This document shows positions 1-10,846 of a DNA stretch of 51,761 nucleotides, piece by piece (position 1 is the stretch's first letter; every line of letters begins with the position of its first letter). The notes beneath the pieces were generated by a model. That model saw nothing but the letters and a program-made list of their open reading frames with translations. It had not been told where the DNA came from and searched no databases. Source of the stretch: Obelidium mucronatum (taxonomy: Eukaryota > Chytridiomycota > Chytridiomycetes > Chytridiales > Chytriomycetaceae); contig JAIVFH010000202.1 of the NCBI GenBank assembly GCA_025765595.1, forward strand, positions 1-51,761, read 5' to 3'. The position numbers and the translations under genes were made by a program.

Positions 1-5
1 TTTTT

Positions 6-62
6 ACCGCCGAAGGCGGTGTGTGTCACCACCGAAGGTGGGTGTCTTACCACCGAAGGTGG

Positions 63-93
<31 letters not shown>

Positions 94-249
94 GCATTCG
101 CCGAAGGCGAGATCATACGCCGAAGGCGGTGGTGTTACCACCGAAGGTGGTTTGTTACCGCCGAAGGCGGTGTGTTTCTTTTTTTTTTGCATTCGCCGAA
201 GGCGAAATCATATCGCCGAAGGCGGGTAGTGTCACCACCGAAGGTGGTG
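6..249. repeat. Array of ten GAA-triloop hairpins in an intron
   Basis: Ten short palindromes share the core CCGAAGG. Their arms differ but stay self-complementary: 6-20 and 157-171 (ACCGCC/GGCGGT), 29-41, 49-63 and 137-151 (ACCACC/GGTGGT), 98-110 (TCGCC/GGCGA), 118-128, 192-206 (TTCGCC/GGCGAA), 214-224, 233-249 (CACCACC/GGTGGTG). Each folds as a stem of 4-7 bp closed by a C-G pair over a GAA loop, the GNA triloop type known to be unusually stable in DNA. T-runs (66-93, 179-188) and a TTTTTGTTCC triplication (about 255-291) separate them. The array lies upstream of the splice acceptor at 321-322, so it is probably intronic. Confidence 0.85.
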
Positions 250-322
250 TATTTCTTTTTTTGTTCCTTTTTTTGTTCCTTTTTTTGTTCCTACATTCGC
301 CAAATTCTAACCAAAAGCATAG

Positions 323-1637
323 ATGGGCTTTCGGTTTCAACACAGTCACCCACCAAGAAGGATACTTTCCCGTCGAAGTTCTCAAAGAATTCAGCAATGG
401 CAACAATTTCAATGGCGGCAACAAGCGCGTTTCCAGTTATTACGGCGGCGGAAACGGAAACGATTCAGTCTACGATGGCCCAAACAACAACAACAATCAA
501 TCTGTTTACGACAATACTCAATCTGTTTACGACAATACTCAATCCGTGTACGACAACAACAATACTCAATCTGTTTATGATCCCAACGCAAATTCCATTT
601 ACGCTCCTACCAACACGGATTCCATGTACTATGGCGGAGAGACTGTTGCTGCTGCTGCTGCTGGAAATGAGATGGCTCAGCTGGGTCCTGATCAAGCCAT
701 TTATCCGTTTGTTCCTTCCAGAGATGATGAACTTGCGTTGAAAGCTGGCGATCGTGTTGTAGTTACAAAGGCTTTTGATGGTAACTCTAGTTTCTTTTGC
801 CGAAGGCAAAGTATACCTTCTTCTTCCTCTATACCTTCTTCCTCCTCCTCCTACCTTCGTCTTCCTCTCCTCCTCCTCCTACCTTCTTCTTCCTCCTCCT
901 ACCTTCGTCTTCCTCCTCCTACCTTCGTCTTCCTCCTCCTCCTCCTCCTCCGCCTCCTCCTCCTCCTCCTACTCCTCCTCTTCCTCCTGTTCTTCTTCTT
1001 CTTCCTCTTGTTCTTCTTCCTCTTTTTACCTTTCACATACAACCTAACACACAAATAATAGACGGTTGGTGCTTTGGAAAACACGCGGGAAACAACCGTG
1101 AAGGATACTTTCCATTCGATTGTCTTGCGTCCTATGAAACGGGTCACAAGACGGCTGCCAAGTCTGGCGCAGGAAAGAAGCAAAGAATTTCTAGCATCTA
1201 TGAATCAGAGTATGGCGGCGACAACAGCAACAACAACAACACCCCCTCTGAAAAGCCTTCTGATGTTATTTTCGATTACACTCCAATGAACCACGATGAA
1301 CTTGCTCTTCGCACGGGAGAACGCGTTGTCATCAAACATGCGTATGATGGTATGTTATTTACACCTCTCCCCGATGAATGTGATACTCACGCTACTTCAA
1401 ACAGATGGATGGGGTTTCGGTCTCAACGTCAACACTCAAAAGGAGGGTGTCTTCCCATTGGATTGCCTTGCTGGTCACGGCAACCAACAACAGAAGCAAC
1501 AACAACCCAATGGAGAGAGATTTAGCAACAGAGTTTCAAGCATGTATGCTGCCAACAAGGACAGCATGTACTACCCGCAATCAGACTATGGGGCCAACTC
1601 TGTTTACAATACCGATTCTATGTACTATGGAAAGTAA
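323..1637 (+). CDS. Tandem SH3-domain protein, 3' part (3 exons in window)
   Basis: Exons 323-780, 1062-1349 and 1405-1637 (stop TAA) join in frame; the 5' part lies outside the window. The product holds the end of one SH3 domain (WAFGFN...EGYFPVEVL), then two complete ones. Each has the ALYDY-like start, a DELAL..G(D/E)RVV block, the conserved DGW, and EG.FP.DCL at the end. SH3 domains bind proline-rich peptides, commonly in actin, polarity and endocytic adaptors. Linkers are low in complexity and rich in N, S and a repeated S(V/I/M)Y motif (SVYD several times, SMYYG, SSIYE); the protein ends SMYYGK. Both internal introns sit at the same place, just before the DGW codons and in phase 1, as expected if exon duplication multiplied the domain. 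Upstream of 323 is an acceptor with a CTAAC-type branch sequence at about 306-311. No specific orthologue recognised. Confidence 0.85.
781..1061 (+). repeat. Intron of the SH3 gene filled by pyrimidine microsatellite
   Basis: This 281-nt GT-AG intron is five times longer than the next one (55 nt). About 812-1025 is a nearly pure CTT/CTC/TCC tract on the plus strand, with the phrase CTACCTTCGTCTTCCTC repeated. The tract produces spurious poly-Ser and poly-Pro reading frames that are not genes. The hairpin at 796-810 lies at its 5' end. Confidence 0.8.
796..810. repeat. Eleventh GAA-triloop hairpin (TTTGCC/GGCAAA)
   Basis: The sequence TTTGCCGAAGGCAAA has the same CCGAAGG core as the array at 6-249, with a third arm sequence that is again perfectly self-complementary. 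It lies 15 nt into the next intron of the same gene. Confidence 0.8.
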
Positions 1638-1813
1638 AAAAAAGAAACTTCTGGGAGAACTTTGCTTGTGGTTATCTCTGAGGTCTTTTTTACTCTTTTC
1701 CCTTTCTTGTTTTTCATTTACAACACATTTTATAAAAAGTCGCTTGCGAATAGAAGTTTCATATGACGTTTTAATCTTTACACTGTGATACCATCTACTA
1801 GTAGCTGAACTGG

Positions 1814-4198
1814 TCAAAACCCATGATCAACCAACAACCGATGGACTTTCCAATGCCAATTTTTGACAGCTAAATCGACAAGATCGCCGTTTCGACCCAC
1901 CTCCCATACAAACTCATTCTCGAGAAAGAATTTGACAACATTGATCCGTCCAGACTCGACAGCATACCTGAAAGCTATGGTATAGCATTGTGTACGATGA
2001 TGCTTGAATAGATACTTGACAATGTGGAGGTAACCGTACTTTGCACTGTCGTTTAGCGCCCATTGTGAGCAAGTCGCACCACATATTTCAGTCAGATATT
2101 TGATGATGTGGAGGTGATTACTCATAGCCGCTCGGTCCTTAATTTAATTTTCAATCAAGTGTAAAAAATTACGCAACACTGATGAACTCACCATAGCTCG
2201 CGTTATACAAACCGCGCCCTTATGGACATGCAAGAACTGAACAATGTCCAAAAAACCGTATTCAGCCACAACACTGATTAAACTGTACACGTGATTCGAC
2301 CGAAACTCAAGCGCTATATTCCTATCCAACCATTCCACGATTTTCAAATTCCCACGCCTTGCTGCTTCCACTATTGCAATTTCGTTAGCTGCAATGTCTT
2401 GAATCAACGGAGACAGTAGTTTTACAATCCGCAAATGCCCATTCGCGGCAGCTGCACGCAAAGACATTGGGTCTGGGGGTGTCAGCTTTTCAGTGTATAT
2501 CAACTCGCGGACAAGCTCCAAATGTCCGTTTTCGGCGGCTTTCGTCAACACCTCTGAGTTTGAAATCCCCGGTATCTGGAGGGATTTCAAAAGTTGGAAT
2601 GACGCCTGTGAGCCTGTTGTTCCCACAATGCTCCATAGTTCTGTGAATATGGGTAGGAATGCGCGTTCTTGTAAAAGTGTTTCTTGTTGTTGTTGTTTGG
2701 TGGCTTTTTTAAACAGGTCGAGGAAGAGGGTGGTGTTTTGGGAGCGAAAAGCGTTTTTGAGTGCATTGGGGGATATTGTGAGGTTTGGGTGTTGGAGGAA
2801 TAGGAATTGGATTATTTCGAAGCGGTTGTGTGTACAAGCAGTTTCCTGCAAACAAAAAGAAGAAGATCAAAGACGATTCCTTCAATAAAGTAAAAAAAGC
2901 AAAGTATGTATGGAAATTATTTCACCAATAGGTTAGCGGGCTCGTTACTTTTTTGGAGAGAGTAGAGATACTCCAGAACATGAATATGACCACCACGGAT
3001 AGAATTCTGATACGTTTCACTGCTGTTGATGGCAATTTCTGTGTTTTTATGAAGCCATTGCAGAACATGCAAGTGTTCATTCAAACTTGCCAAAGTCGCG
3101 GCCTGAGTTGTTCCTCCTTCGGATCGATGTTCCAGTAACCATTGCAATATATCCAAATAACCGCTTCCAGCAGCCCTGTCGACTGCCCACGTCGACGCAC
3201 CGTCTCTCCTATTACAATGAAGCCACTGCACAACATGCAAATGCCCACGCCCCGCCGCGCCATCGATCGCGGATTTGAGTGAAATTTTTTTAGAGTTCTC
3301 TGCTGAAAACAGAGCCACATTCTCATGCAACCATTCAAGAACAGGTAACGAGCCATTCAGTGCGGCAGCCTCCAACGCCCAGTTTGAACACGCATAAGGT
3401 GGCCCTTCCAAGAGTCCAGCGCTGTGCATGTATTTCAAAATGGAGAGATGGTTGTTCTCGGCGGCGCCGTTGGCAGCGTTTAGCGAACACCCTTCGCTTC
3501 TGTTTTCGTGTAGGAATTGTACAATCTCGAGGAATCCGTTTGTGGCAGCGGAATCCATGGCTTTTTGCTGAATTGATAAAAAAAAAAACATGAGAGGCTT
3601 TGAATGCCCACCCAAAGCCCAAGTGTAAAAAAACGTTTACCGTGCACTGGAATCCATTAGAATGAAGCCATTGAACCATTTCTAATTGTCCGTTCGCGCA
3701 CGCGGAATTCAAGGCTTCGCAGGACCCTTCGACACTATTCTGCCATAACAGTTTGACAACATCCAAGTGCCCGTTCGCGGCAGCTATGTCAAAGGTCATT
3801 GTAGAAGGAATCAAATACTGTTCTGACATTGAAGATGCTGCTGCTGATGCTGCTGATGCCGTTTGTGCCAGAAAGCATTCAACCAATTCCAAATTCCCAG
3901 ATCCCGCAGCTACTTCAAGCGCCTTGACTCGATTCCCTACGACAGGAATGTTTTTGACTCGAAGCGTTGATAGGATCATTGCTTGTGACTTTTTGTGTTT
4001 CTCTTTGAATGGGAGGAGGAGGCGGTTTTGGGACTCTGTTTCTAGGTAGATGAGGTGGAGCCAGAGGGTATCGTTTGAGTAGAGTGTGCGGCAGGTTGAG
4101 AGGAGGTTGATTTTGGCGCATTGGTTGGTGGTGTTGTTGCAGAAGATGGCTTGAAGGACGTCTTGTGGGAGGTCTAACAAATGTGTCATCCGACTCAT
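1814..4198 (-). CDS. F-box and ankyrin-repeat protein (4 exons)
   Basis: Exons 4198-3641, 3567-2926, 2845-2192 and 2137-1814 join in frame across introns of 73, 80 and 54 nt to give about 725 aa. Residues about 5-55 form an F-box (LDLPQDVLQAIF, then a TCRTL and an LW element), the module that binds Skp1 in SCF ubiquitin ligases. The rest is a long series of ankyrin units of the type A..NGHL.(V/I)V..L, with many copies ending VQWLH or IVKYL. The likely role is substrate selection for ubiquitination, the ankyrin array binding the target; this is inferred from domain order. The stop codons at 2917 and 2144 that seem to split it fall inside introns. Donors are GTAAAC, GTGAAA and GTGAGT. F-box/ankyrin fusions are often multigene families in early fungi and amoebae. 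Confidence 0.85.
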
Positions 4199-4316
4199 CT
4201 TTTCTATAATTTTTTGGATTGGTTTTATTCTGTATTATTACATTATTAAATTACAAAAGAAAGATGGGTGTATATTGTGCTGCAATTGATCATACAGGGC
4301 ATTGTTTTTTTTTTTT

Positions 4317-4895
4317 TTATAAATTCAACTGGTGTACATGTCGCGAATGCCGCAACAAGTCATGCTTCCTTGCAAATTCAGTTGAACAAGCGATGCATTT
4401 ATGGGGCTTAATATGGTTGTGAATGTTCAAGTGGGTTTGAAGGAGATTGGGTTTCGAAAATGACTTGGAGCAACCCTCCCATGTACATGCATGACGCTTT
4501 TTCGTCATGGACGTGGTGATTGTGTGCTGAATGGTTTGCAGTTCGGACGGTGGAGTCGCTGGTGGTGAGAATCGGCGATGCAGTTCGATTTGAGTTGTAG
4601 CAGATGTTTCGGATTCTCTGTGGGATTTGAGGACTTGCAAAGGGGGAACGTAGAGCTGGCAGATCTTGGCAGATTCTGAACATGCAAATGCCAGTTTAGG
4701 GGAATTGGGTGGAGAGATGTTGGTCCAGCTGAAGATACTCGGAGCAAGAATAACGTCAGGAGTGTCATCACAGGTTCCCAGACTGGGTGATGGGCCTGAT
4801 GGCGTGGTGAATTCGGTGGAGAAATAGAGTTGAATCATCGGGCTGGGTGTAGGATCATCAAGCAAGTCGAAACCTCCGGGACCTTTGAACTGCAT
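4317..4895 (-). CDS. C2H2 zinc-finger protein, putative transcription factor
   Basis: Single-exon ORF of 192 aa. The first about 125 residues are rich in Pro, Ser and Thr and look unstructured, as in an activation region. Two adjacent C2H2 fingers lie at the C-terminus, about residues 132-188: C-x4-C-x12-H-x3-H (HACTWEGCSKSF) followed by C-x2-C-x12-H-x4-H (CIACSTEF...HSRHVH). The linker between them is HIKPHKC, close to the TGEKP type. The protein ends five residues after the last His. Two C-terminal fingers with a long disordered N-terminus is a common layout for fungal DNA-binding regulators. Target unknown. The poly-T stretch at 4305-4318 lies at its 3' end. Confidence 0.75.
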   Translation of the reverse strand: MQFKGPGGFDLLDDPTPSPMIQLYFSTEFTTPSGPSPSLGTCDDTPDVILAPSIFSWTNISPPNSPKLAFACSESAKICQLYVPPLQVLKSHRESETSATTQIELHRRFSPPATPPSELQTIQHTITTSMTKKRHACTWEGCSKSFSKPNLLQTHLNIHNHIKPHKCIACSTEFARKHDLLRHSRHVHQLNL

Positions 4896-5442
4896 TCTTT
4901 GAAGCGGTATTAATCAAATTATGAATCAAGGGTCTGGAGACTGCAGGTCGGTGTGTTATTCCAGTGGGTTCGGAAATACTTTTTTTTTATAAGACTGATA
5001 AGCCCAACCTGCACGGTGGCCTGCACGGGCGGAACCACGGCCTCATGTCGCAATAACAAATTTTCAGCACGCTTGCCCACGCCACCACGCCACCATGATC
5101 CGCGAGTCAATAAGCCCACAAAATGTAAATATGTCGTATTTAAAATGGTCGAAATGATTTGTTTCACAGTTTAATTCAAATATCAGTAATGTCAAACCTT
5201 TGCACAGTCAAAAGGCAGATGACATCGCCGATTCTGCGATGATATTGATGCTTGAGCCTAGGCCCTAATGCTTTAAATTCAATTATTGTCGTTTTTGCAC
5301 AAAATCAAAAAAATGGAGCTCTTTGAAGAAATCCAAAATTATTAGCGCATCGATTCGCGCCATGCCTTCTCCCGGCCGCCCCTGACTATTTAGCCGCTCC
5401 AAACATCGAGCTGGGGGTCTTTCAGAGGTTTCTTTTGATTGT
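4896..5442. other. Intergenic stretch between divergent genes
   Basis: No supported ORF. It contains the 5' regions of the zinc-finger gene (-) and of the small ORF at 5443 (+). Short overlapping frames at 4919-5174 lack domain signal. Confidence 0.5.
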
Positions 5443-5729
5443 ATGAAACCCCCTCAACAAGAGAGCGCCCCAATGGATGCCTGGCGGGACTTTTGGTTGA
5501 GACAAGCAGGCATTGCAAGCATATTTGTGAAGATTCCGTCCGCAATTACCCTCTATATGTTTTATACGATTCTTTTGAGGGACTTTCTTGCAAGGAACAT
5601 GTTGCTATATGTGGTAAGTACTTCAACCCTTGAGGTGATATTTTCTGTGACGTTATGACGATCTTTGTGATAAAGGAACCCAATTCCGGGTCATCAGATC
5701 ATCTGGTACCCCAACAAAGTATCCAGTAG
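5443..5729 (+). CDS. Possible small membrane protein (2 exons)
   Basis: Exon 5443-5613 encodes 57 residues with a hydrophobic segment (IPSAITLYMFYTILL) followed by RDFLARNMLLYV. A good donor (GTAAGT) follows at 5614. The best in-frame acceptor I see is at 5674-5675, giving exon 5676-5729 that ends at TAG and a product of 74 aa. The second exon is chosen by frame only and lacks a strong pyrimidine tract. No family recognised. The start is the first ATG of the frame; a second in-frame Met is nearby (APMDAW). Confidence 0.4.
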
Positions 5730-6706
5730 TTTGCTGGGGTATGGTTTGACTTGGTGAAGTGTCGATAGATGTCTGGGGACTCAACTGAGTGAAGTCACAC
5801 AGGGGTGAAATCAAGTACAAAAAATGAGATGTGTAGATTGTCTATTGAATAAATTCGTAATCGTGCCCTTCCTGTAGTTGTTGGGCGGTCGGTTTGATAC
5901 TTCTTGTTCAAGAAAGAGGCAAAATAGACTTCCTGGACCTTCAGGCGACCTTCAGGAGCTTCAGGAACCAAGATCGAGACTATACAAACCGGTTTCGGCA
6001 CATTTTTGGATGGCTGGTTGCATGGGAAGGGTCAAAACGGTGTTGGCGCGAATCGAAGCGCAAATTGAAATGGCGCGCGAAATTTGCGCCTGTATTTCGA
6101 TTTTGTACAAAAACGACAATAATTGGAATCGAAACTTCAGCTTTTCCTGTTCTACTGATCCTGACAGCTGTATTTCCCAACAAAAGACGGAAGCCATCCA
6201 GCCTCACAAAAACTACAAACACCTCCTTAGTCAAAAGTACATGGGGATTGAAAAAGTCTCGTTTCTTTTGCTGGAGATGCCGGTCTTGTTGCTGGCACCG
6301 CATTTGTACCACTGAGTTCAAGAAAAGTTCAAGAACAAAATTAAACCTCCTCCTGACTTTATTCCTGCGAGGGCATGGGATGGGTTAGGAGCTGAAAAGT
6401 TACTTACAATTAATTAATTTGATAATAATAATAGAACATGTCATTTTTAGCATTGGAGAAATGGGCAATAATAAGCAAAAACTAATAGTTTCCTTCGTCC
6501 TGCAGAAGCTAAAACAGTACCTCAACAGAACATACGCCCCAACCGCTGCTCAACACCCAGCCATAAAGCTCTTCAACTTAAAAAGTTGAGCAGTATGAAG
6601 ATCACCAGCAACAATACCAAAGTTATCGTTATAAAATAGAAAAGTATCCAATTTCAAGGCGAGTCACTGAGTTAACAAGTCGTCGTTGTTGGTCAGGGCA
6701 GGGAGG
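5730..6706. other. No gene assigned
   Basis: Overlapping frames exist on both strands (5894-6388 +, 5980-6321 -), but neither shows a domain, convincing composition or clean splice joins. It may hold exons of an unrecognised gene. 6400-6700 is AT-rich. Confidence 0.4.
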
Positions 6707-6865
6707 ATGGCTGGCGGGTACGACCCTGGAGCTGGTGGTACTCCTGCAAAGAAGACAGGAATTGGACCAACACCCACTGCAGCGGCCATTGCAGGAATAG
6801 GAGGCTGTCCAAAGCGCGGGAACACTTTTGCTGGCGAATGTCTTTATGTTCTTGCGGAAAATTGA
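6707..6865 (+). CDS. Small Gly/Ala-rich ORF, doubtful
   Basis: ATG at 6707 opens a 52-codon frame starting MAGGYDPGAGGTPAKKTG and ending at TGA 6863. Composition (Gly, Ala, Pro, Thr) differs from random AT-rich sequence nearby. No domain and no homologue recognised. It may be an exon of a larger gene or chance. Confidence 0.2.
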   Translation: MAGGYDPGAGGTPAKKTGIGPTPTAAAIAGIGGCPKRGNTFAGECLYVLAEN

Positions 6866-7115
6866 CTGGTTTCTCAGCTGGACCTGCATCGCGTCTTGTT
6901 GATATTGGCGGCGGCATTTGCAAAGGCAAGTGATGCGGTTATTTATTTGGGCGTTGATTTTGGCAGAATTGGCTCTACCACTCTGAACTCATTTATTTAG
7001 TGGAGTGCTTTTGATTGGCAAGTGACCTTTATTTTTTTCGTTTTTCAGGGAGACGATCGAGTGAACAAAACAAACAAAATAAACAAAAAAAAAACAACCA
7101 AACAAATCAGACAAA

Positions 7116-8966
7116 ATGCCGCCCCGAAAGAGAAAAGCGGCCGACAGCGACGACGACGACTTTGGCTCCGAAAGCAGCTTCAACAGCGGCGCAAACAGCG
7201 CGGACGTGGCGCTGGCGGACGACGACGAGGTCGAAGTCAGCGACGCGGACTCGGAAGTGAGCATCATCAACTGCCGCTGCGGCAACTTTGAGCATCCAGA
7301 CGGCGAGCTGATGCTGTGCTGCGACGACTGCGACGAGGTGTGTTGTTGAATACTTAAATATTAAATATTAATTAAATATTAAATAATAATCAAGTGGTCG
7401 CACGTCAAATGCGTCACTGAAGTCGATCGCGATGCGCTGCCCGATGAGTGGCGCTGTCCGCCGTGCGTGTTGCGGCGCCAAAAGTCGGACGAGCGAAAGC
7501 GCATCGCTGAAGAAAAAGCTGAAGCGGCCAAGCGTCGAAAGATTGAAGAAGCGCGAAAGATTGACAGAAGAAATGCGAATTTGAGCGTTTTCCCCACGGA
7601 TCTGGCGGTAAAGTCTGGAGGATTGACCCATATTGTTTTGTGCTGATGTCAACAACCACAGCTCAACATTACTTTCCTTGATTTGTCCTCGAACCCTCTC
7701 TTGAATGCCCTTCCGGCGGCCATGTCTTCTCTCAAGGATTTGAAAACCGCTTTCTTCAGCGATTGCGGTTTCAGAACTTTTCCACGAGAACTCGCTGGGT
7801 GTCCATCGCTGGAAATGATTGCCTTTCGTGGAAATAAGATGACTTCCATTCCGGAAGATGCACTACCAACATCTACTTTGCGTTGGCTCATTCTCACCAA
7901 CAATGAAATCACAGCCCTCCCAAAATCCATTGGGTCTTGTACGCGTTTGCAAAAATGTGGTTTAGCTGGAAATCGACTCACTGCTCTTCCAATTGAAATG
8001 GCACAGTGCAAGAAATTGGCGCTTCTCCGCATCAGCGCAAATCAATTCCCCGAATTCCCGGCCTGGCTGTTTGACCTTCCTGAACTTGCATTTGTTGGAT
8101 TCGCAGGAAACCCTGCCGCTCCAACTCCTACCCATAATCTCCCTCTTCTGCAAGAAATCCCATTCCATGACCTCACCATCCAAAAGAATCTTGGCGAAGG
8201 TGCATCAGGTTTTATATCCCAAGCATTCTGGGCAAAGAAGAGCGCAGAGGATGGATCTATTCTTGAAACCAAAAACATCGCCCTGAAGGTTTTTAAAGGC
8301 GCTGTTACTTCTGACGGACTACCATCTGACGAAATGGCTGCTTGCATCGCCGCTGGATCCCATCCACACTTGAATACGGCTATTGGTTTCCTTTCACATC
8401 ACCCACAAAACGCCAGCGGTCTTATTCTGCCACTCATTCCCGCAACATACAAAAACCTGGCAAATCCACCCTCGTTCGAAACTTGCACCCGCGATGTGTA
8501 TGCTCCCAACGTTACATTCCCTCTCAAGAAAGTCCTTGCTATTTTGAAGGGTGTTGCCAGTGCTGCGGCTCATTTGCATTCTCTTGGAATCTCGCATGGA
8601 GATTTGTACGCTCACAACATTTTGGTTGACAAAAGCAGCGGTTTCCCTATCTTTGGGGACTTTGGCGCGGCATTCATCTACGGTAGAGACGAGACGCGAT
8701 CGCAACAGTGGACAGAGGGATGGGAGAAAATCGAAGTCTTGGCGTTTGGTCATTTGGTGGAAGATTTGGTGGGTTTGGTTGTTCAAGAGACAAGTACTGA
8801 AAAGAGGGAGGAAGATGCTGCTGCATCTAATGCTGCAATCGAAGACTCCTCTTCAGCTATTGTTGCCAAATTGAACGAGTTGCATAGAAAATGTACCTTG
8901 GTCAGCGTCAAGGAGAGACCATTGTTTCAAGACATTAGTAGGATACTTTATGGGTTGAATGTTTAA
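7116..8966 (+). CDS. PHD finger-LRR-protein kinase fusion (3 exons)
   Basis: Exons 7116-7337, 7395-7607 and 7662-8966 join in phase 0 across introns of 57 and 54 nt, giving 579 aa. Residues 1-45 are basic then acidic (MPPRKRKAADSDDDD). A PHD-type zinc finger follows at about 52-105: CRC, CCDDCDE, then W.H..C and W.CPPC, with the first intron inside it. PHD fingers bind histone tails. A charged helix (KRIAEEKAEAAKRRK) leads to about seven leucine-rich repeats (145-310). The C-terminal kinase has a GEGASG loop (about 325), ALKVFK lysine, HGDLYAHNIL catalytic loop with Asp and Asn kept, and GDFGAA metal site. HGD in place of HRD is found in an LRR-kinase family of bacteria and some eukaryotes. 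The ATG sits in a good context (ACAAAATG). The second junction joins LRR to LRR, which supports one gene rather than two. Confidence 0.85.
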
Positions 8967-9072
8967 AGAGTAACAACATTAAAACAAGAGAAGTTAAATA
9001 ATGGAGAATTTTGATTTTGATTTGATATTGTTTTTTATTGAGCACTGGCCGGATTTTATCAACGTTTCTTTA

Positions 9073-10774
9073 TCACAACTTACACTCTGCACAATAATCT
9101 TGGGGAACAATTAATTTCATAGCATCATTAAATGCCTTGTAAGTGCATAAAGTGGGATCTCCAACAAAGTGCGAGCCTTTGTAGAGATGTAAGAAAGTGA
9201 AGAAAGCAAGCAGATGAACGTACCTCTGGCTTGACAAAAATCAAGCTTTTGTGCAACACCATTGTATCTTACGCGAACAAAGTGGCGATCGTCAGCTGCT
9301 GCTGGTGCAACCTTTCCTGCCTTGACATCTTCAAACAGCTCGAACGTGACATTGGCCCCAAACATAGGCCACTCCCTCCTCTCTCCATTAAAAAGACCCA
9401 AGCCCACTAACAATGGACCGATTGTTGTATCATGTCCCGAAAACAAGGCCAATTTTATGCCATAGGGATCATTCAGTGGCTTCTCGACTCGTGTCTTCAA
9501 AACATCCAACAAGTCCCCAACGAATCGACCCGTAAAGAGCCTTTTGACCTCTGACCCCTGCTGCGGCGAATAAGAAGCATCTACAAATCCTCCCAGAAAG
9601 TATTCCATGAATATCTTTCCCAACGATTCCACATCCTGATCCGTCACGCCTTTTGGTAAAGGCAACGAGGCTGCTTTCATTGCTTTAAATGTGTCGTAAA
9701 AGGCGTCAATTTGTTGGATACTGAATTTCTCCTGTTTTTGAGCAGACGGTTTTATGAAGCTGCCAGGTGTTGACATATCAACCATGCCATCCTTGTTTTC
9801 CTTTGGTTCCTCTTAGACGAAAGAGAAAAAACGCATTTTAAAAAAACAATATCAACTGTAGTAACTGCTGCTTGTTTGCTTGTTACCTGGGAACTTGGCT
9901 GTCAATTCCGTCATGAGTTTTTCCATGGCATCCTTGTATCTATCATGCGCAGCTCTCTTGAACGGTTCCACCAGATCCATCAATTTCTTGCATTTGAAGT
10001 CAATATACATGTTTTCATCTGCCTTCACGTGGATCGTGACTTGCTGTCCCAATTCACGCGTTTGGAACGGGAACAAGCCTCCAAGAAGATATTGCACCGA
10101 CTCGATTGTGCGAATGTACCCCGTGGAGCGCACGTAGAGATTATGTGTAGTGAAGTGCGGGGTGAGAATGGAGGGAAGGAAGTGGAGAGAGTCAGTGTAT
10201 TTTTCACGGATAGAGTTGCCGAGAGTGAGGAGGGTTTGTTTTCCCTTGTCGGTGAGTTGGCCAGGATGGCTAGTCAATGAAAAAAAGGAGGAGGAGGAGG
10301 GAGTTAGAAACTCTTAAAGTTGCAGTTGATAATGATTACACACCATAAATTACAATCTTTGGTCTTTTTATCCAGTTGAAGTCTCGAAGATCTAGAAAAA
10401 AGGTACGGTGGTAATTCATCCCGATCTCCTTGTAGGATCTTCAGTTCTCCAATGATGGGCGGGTAGTGCGGAGCATGGGCAAATCGAGACAGGAACCCAA
10501 ACGCAGATTGAGGCAGAGCTGGTTCAAATGATTGGCGAAACTCATGAAGAGCGGTAATGAATGGAGGTACAGAGCATTGGTTCCAGAGAAGATTGAAGGC
10601 GTGAGATCCGGGTTGGTGAATTCTCTCGACGTGGCGAACTGGAGGTTGAATTAGTAAAACGGATAAACGTTCAGTCATCTTTGCTTTTTTCAATGTACCG
10701 GGAACTCGCTCTCCGTGACGATGGACAATGAGAAGTTGTTTTAGAGTCAGACTCGGTGGGGTTGGTTCTGTCAT
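9073..10774 (-). CDS. Histidine acid phosphatase (5 exons)
   Basis: Exons 10774-10699, 10638-10344, 10269-9887, 9811-9224 and 9176-9073 give about 481 aa. The catalytic RHGERVP motif is at residues 19-25 (the His that is phosphorylated), and the proton-donor motif SGHDTTI at about 380; both define the branch-2 histidine phosphatases. RTIESVQYLLGGLFP is also typical. The last 30 residues carry paired cysteines, as in lysosomal and prostatic acid phosphatases. No signal peptide: the protein starts MTEPTPPSLTLKQLLIVHRHGER, so it may be cytosolic, like some ACP6-type or fungal members. The first intron (60 nt) keeps frame whether spliced or not; its TTACTAAT branch-like sequence and AG favour splicing. 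The usual substrates are phosphomonoesters, lysophosphatidate for ACP6-like enzymes; which applies here is not visible. Confidence 0.85.
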
Positions 10775-10846
10775 TAGGGGGTTTCAAAGTTGGCCGATTT
10801 TTTCCGATTTCTCGTTCGAAATCTTGCCAACAAAACTAGAAAAATG

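Noticed and set aside
797..1047. Poly-Ser/Pro proteins over 775-1525
   Set aside because: They translate the intronic pyrimidine microsatellite, in frames not used by the SH3 exons.
2144..2919. Two separate ankyrin genes at 1814-2851 and 2917-4198
   Set aside because: The stops at 2917 and 2144 lie in GT-AG introns, and splicing joins ankyrin units in frame into one F-box protein.
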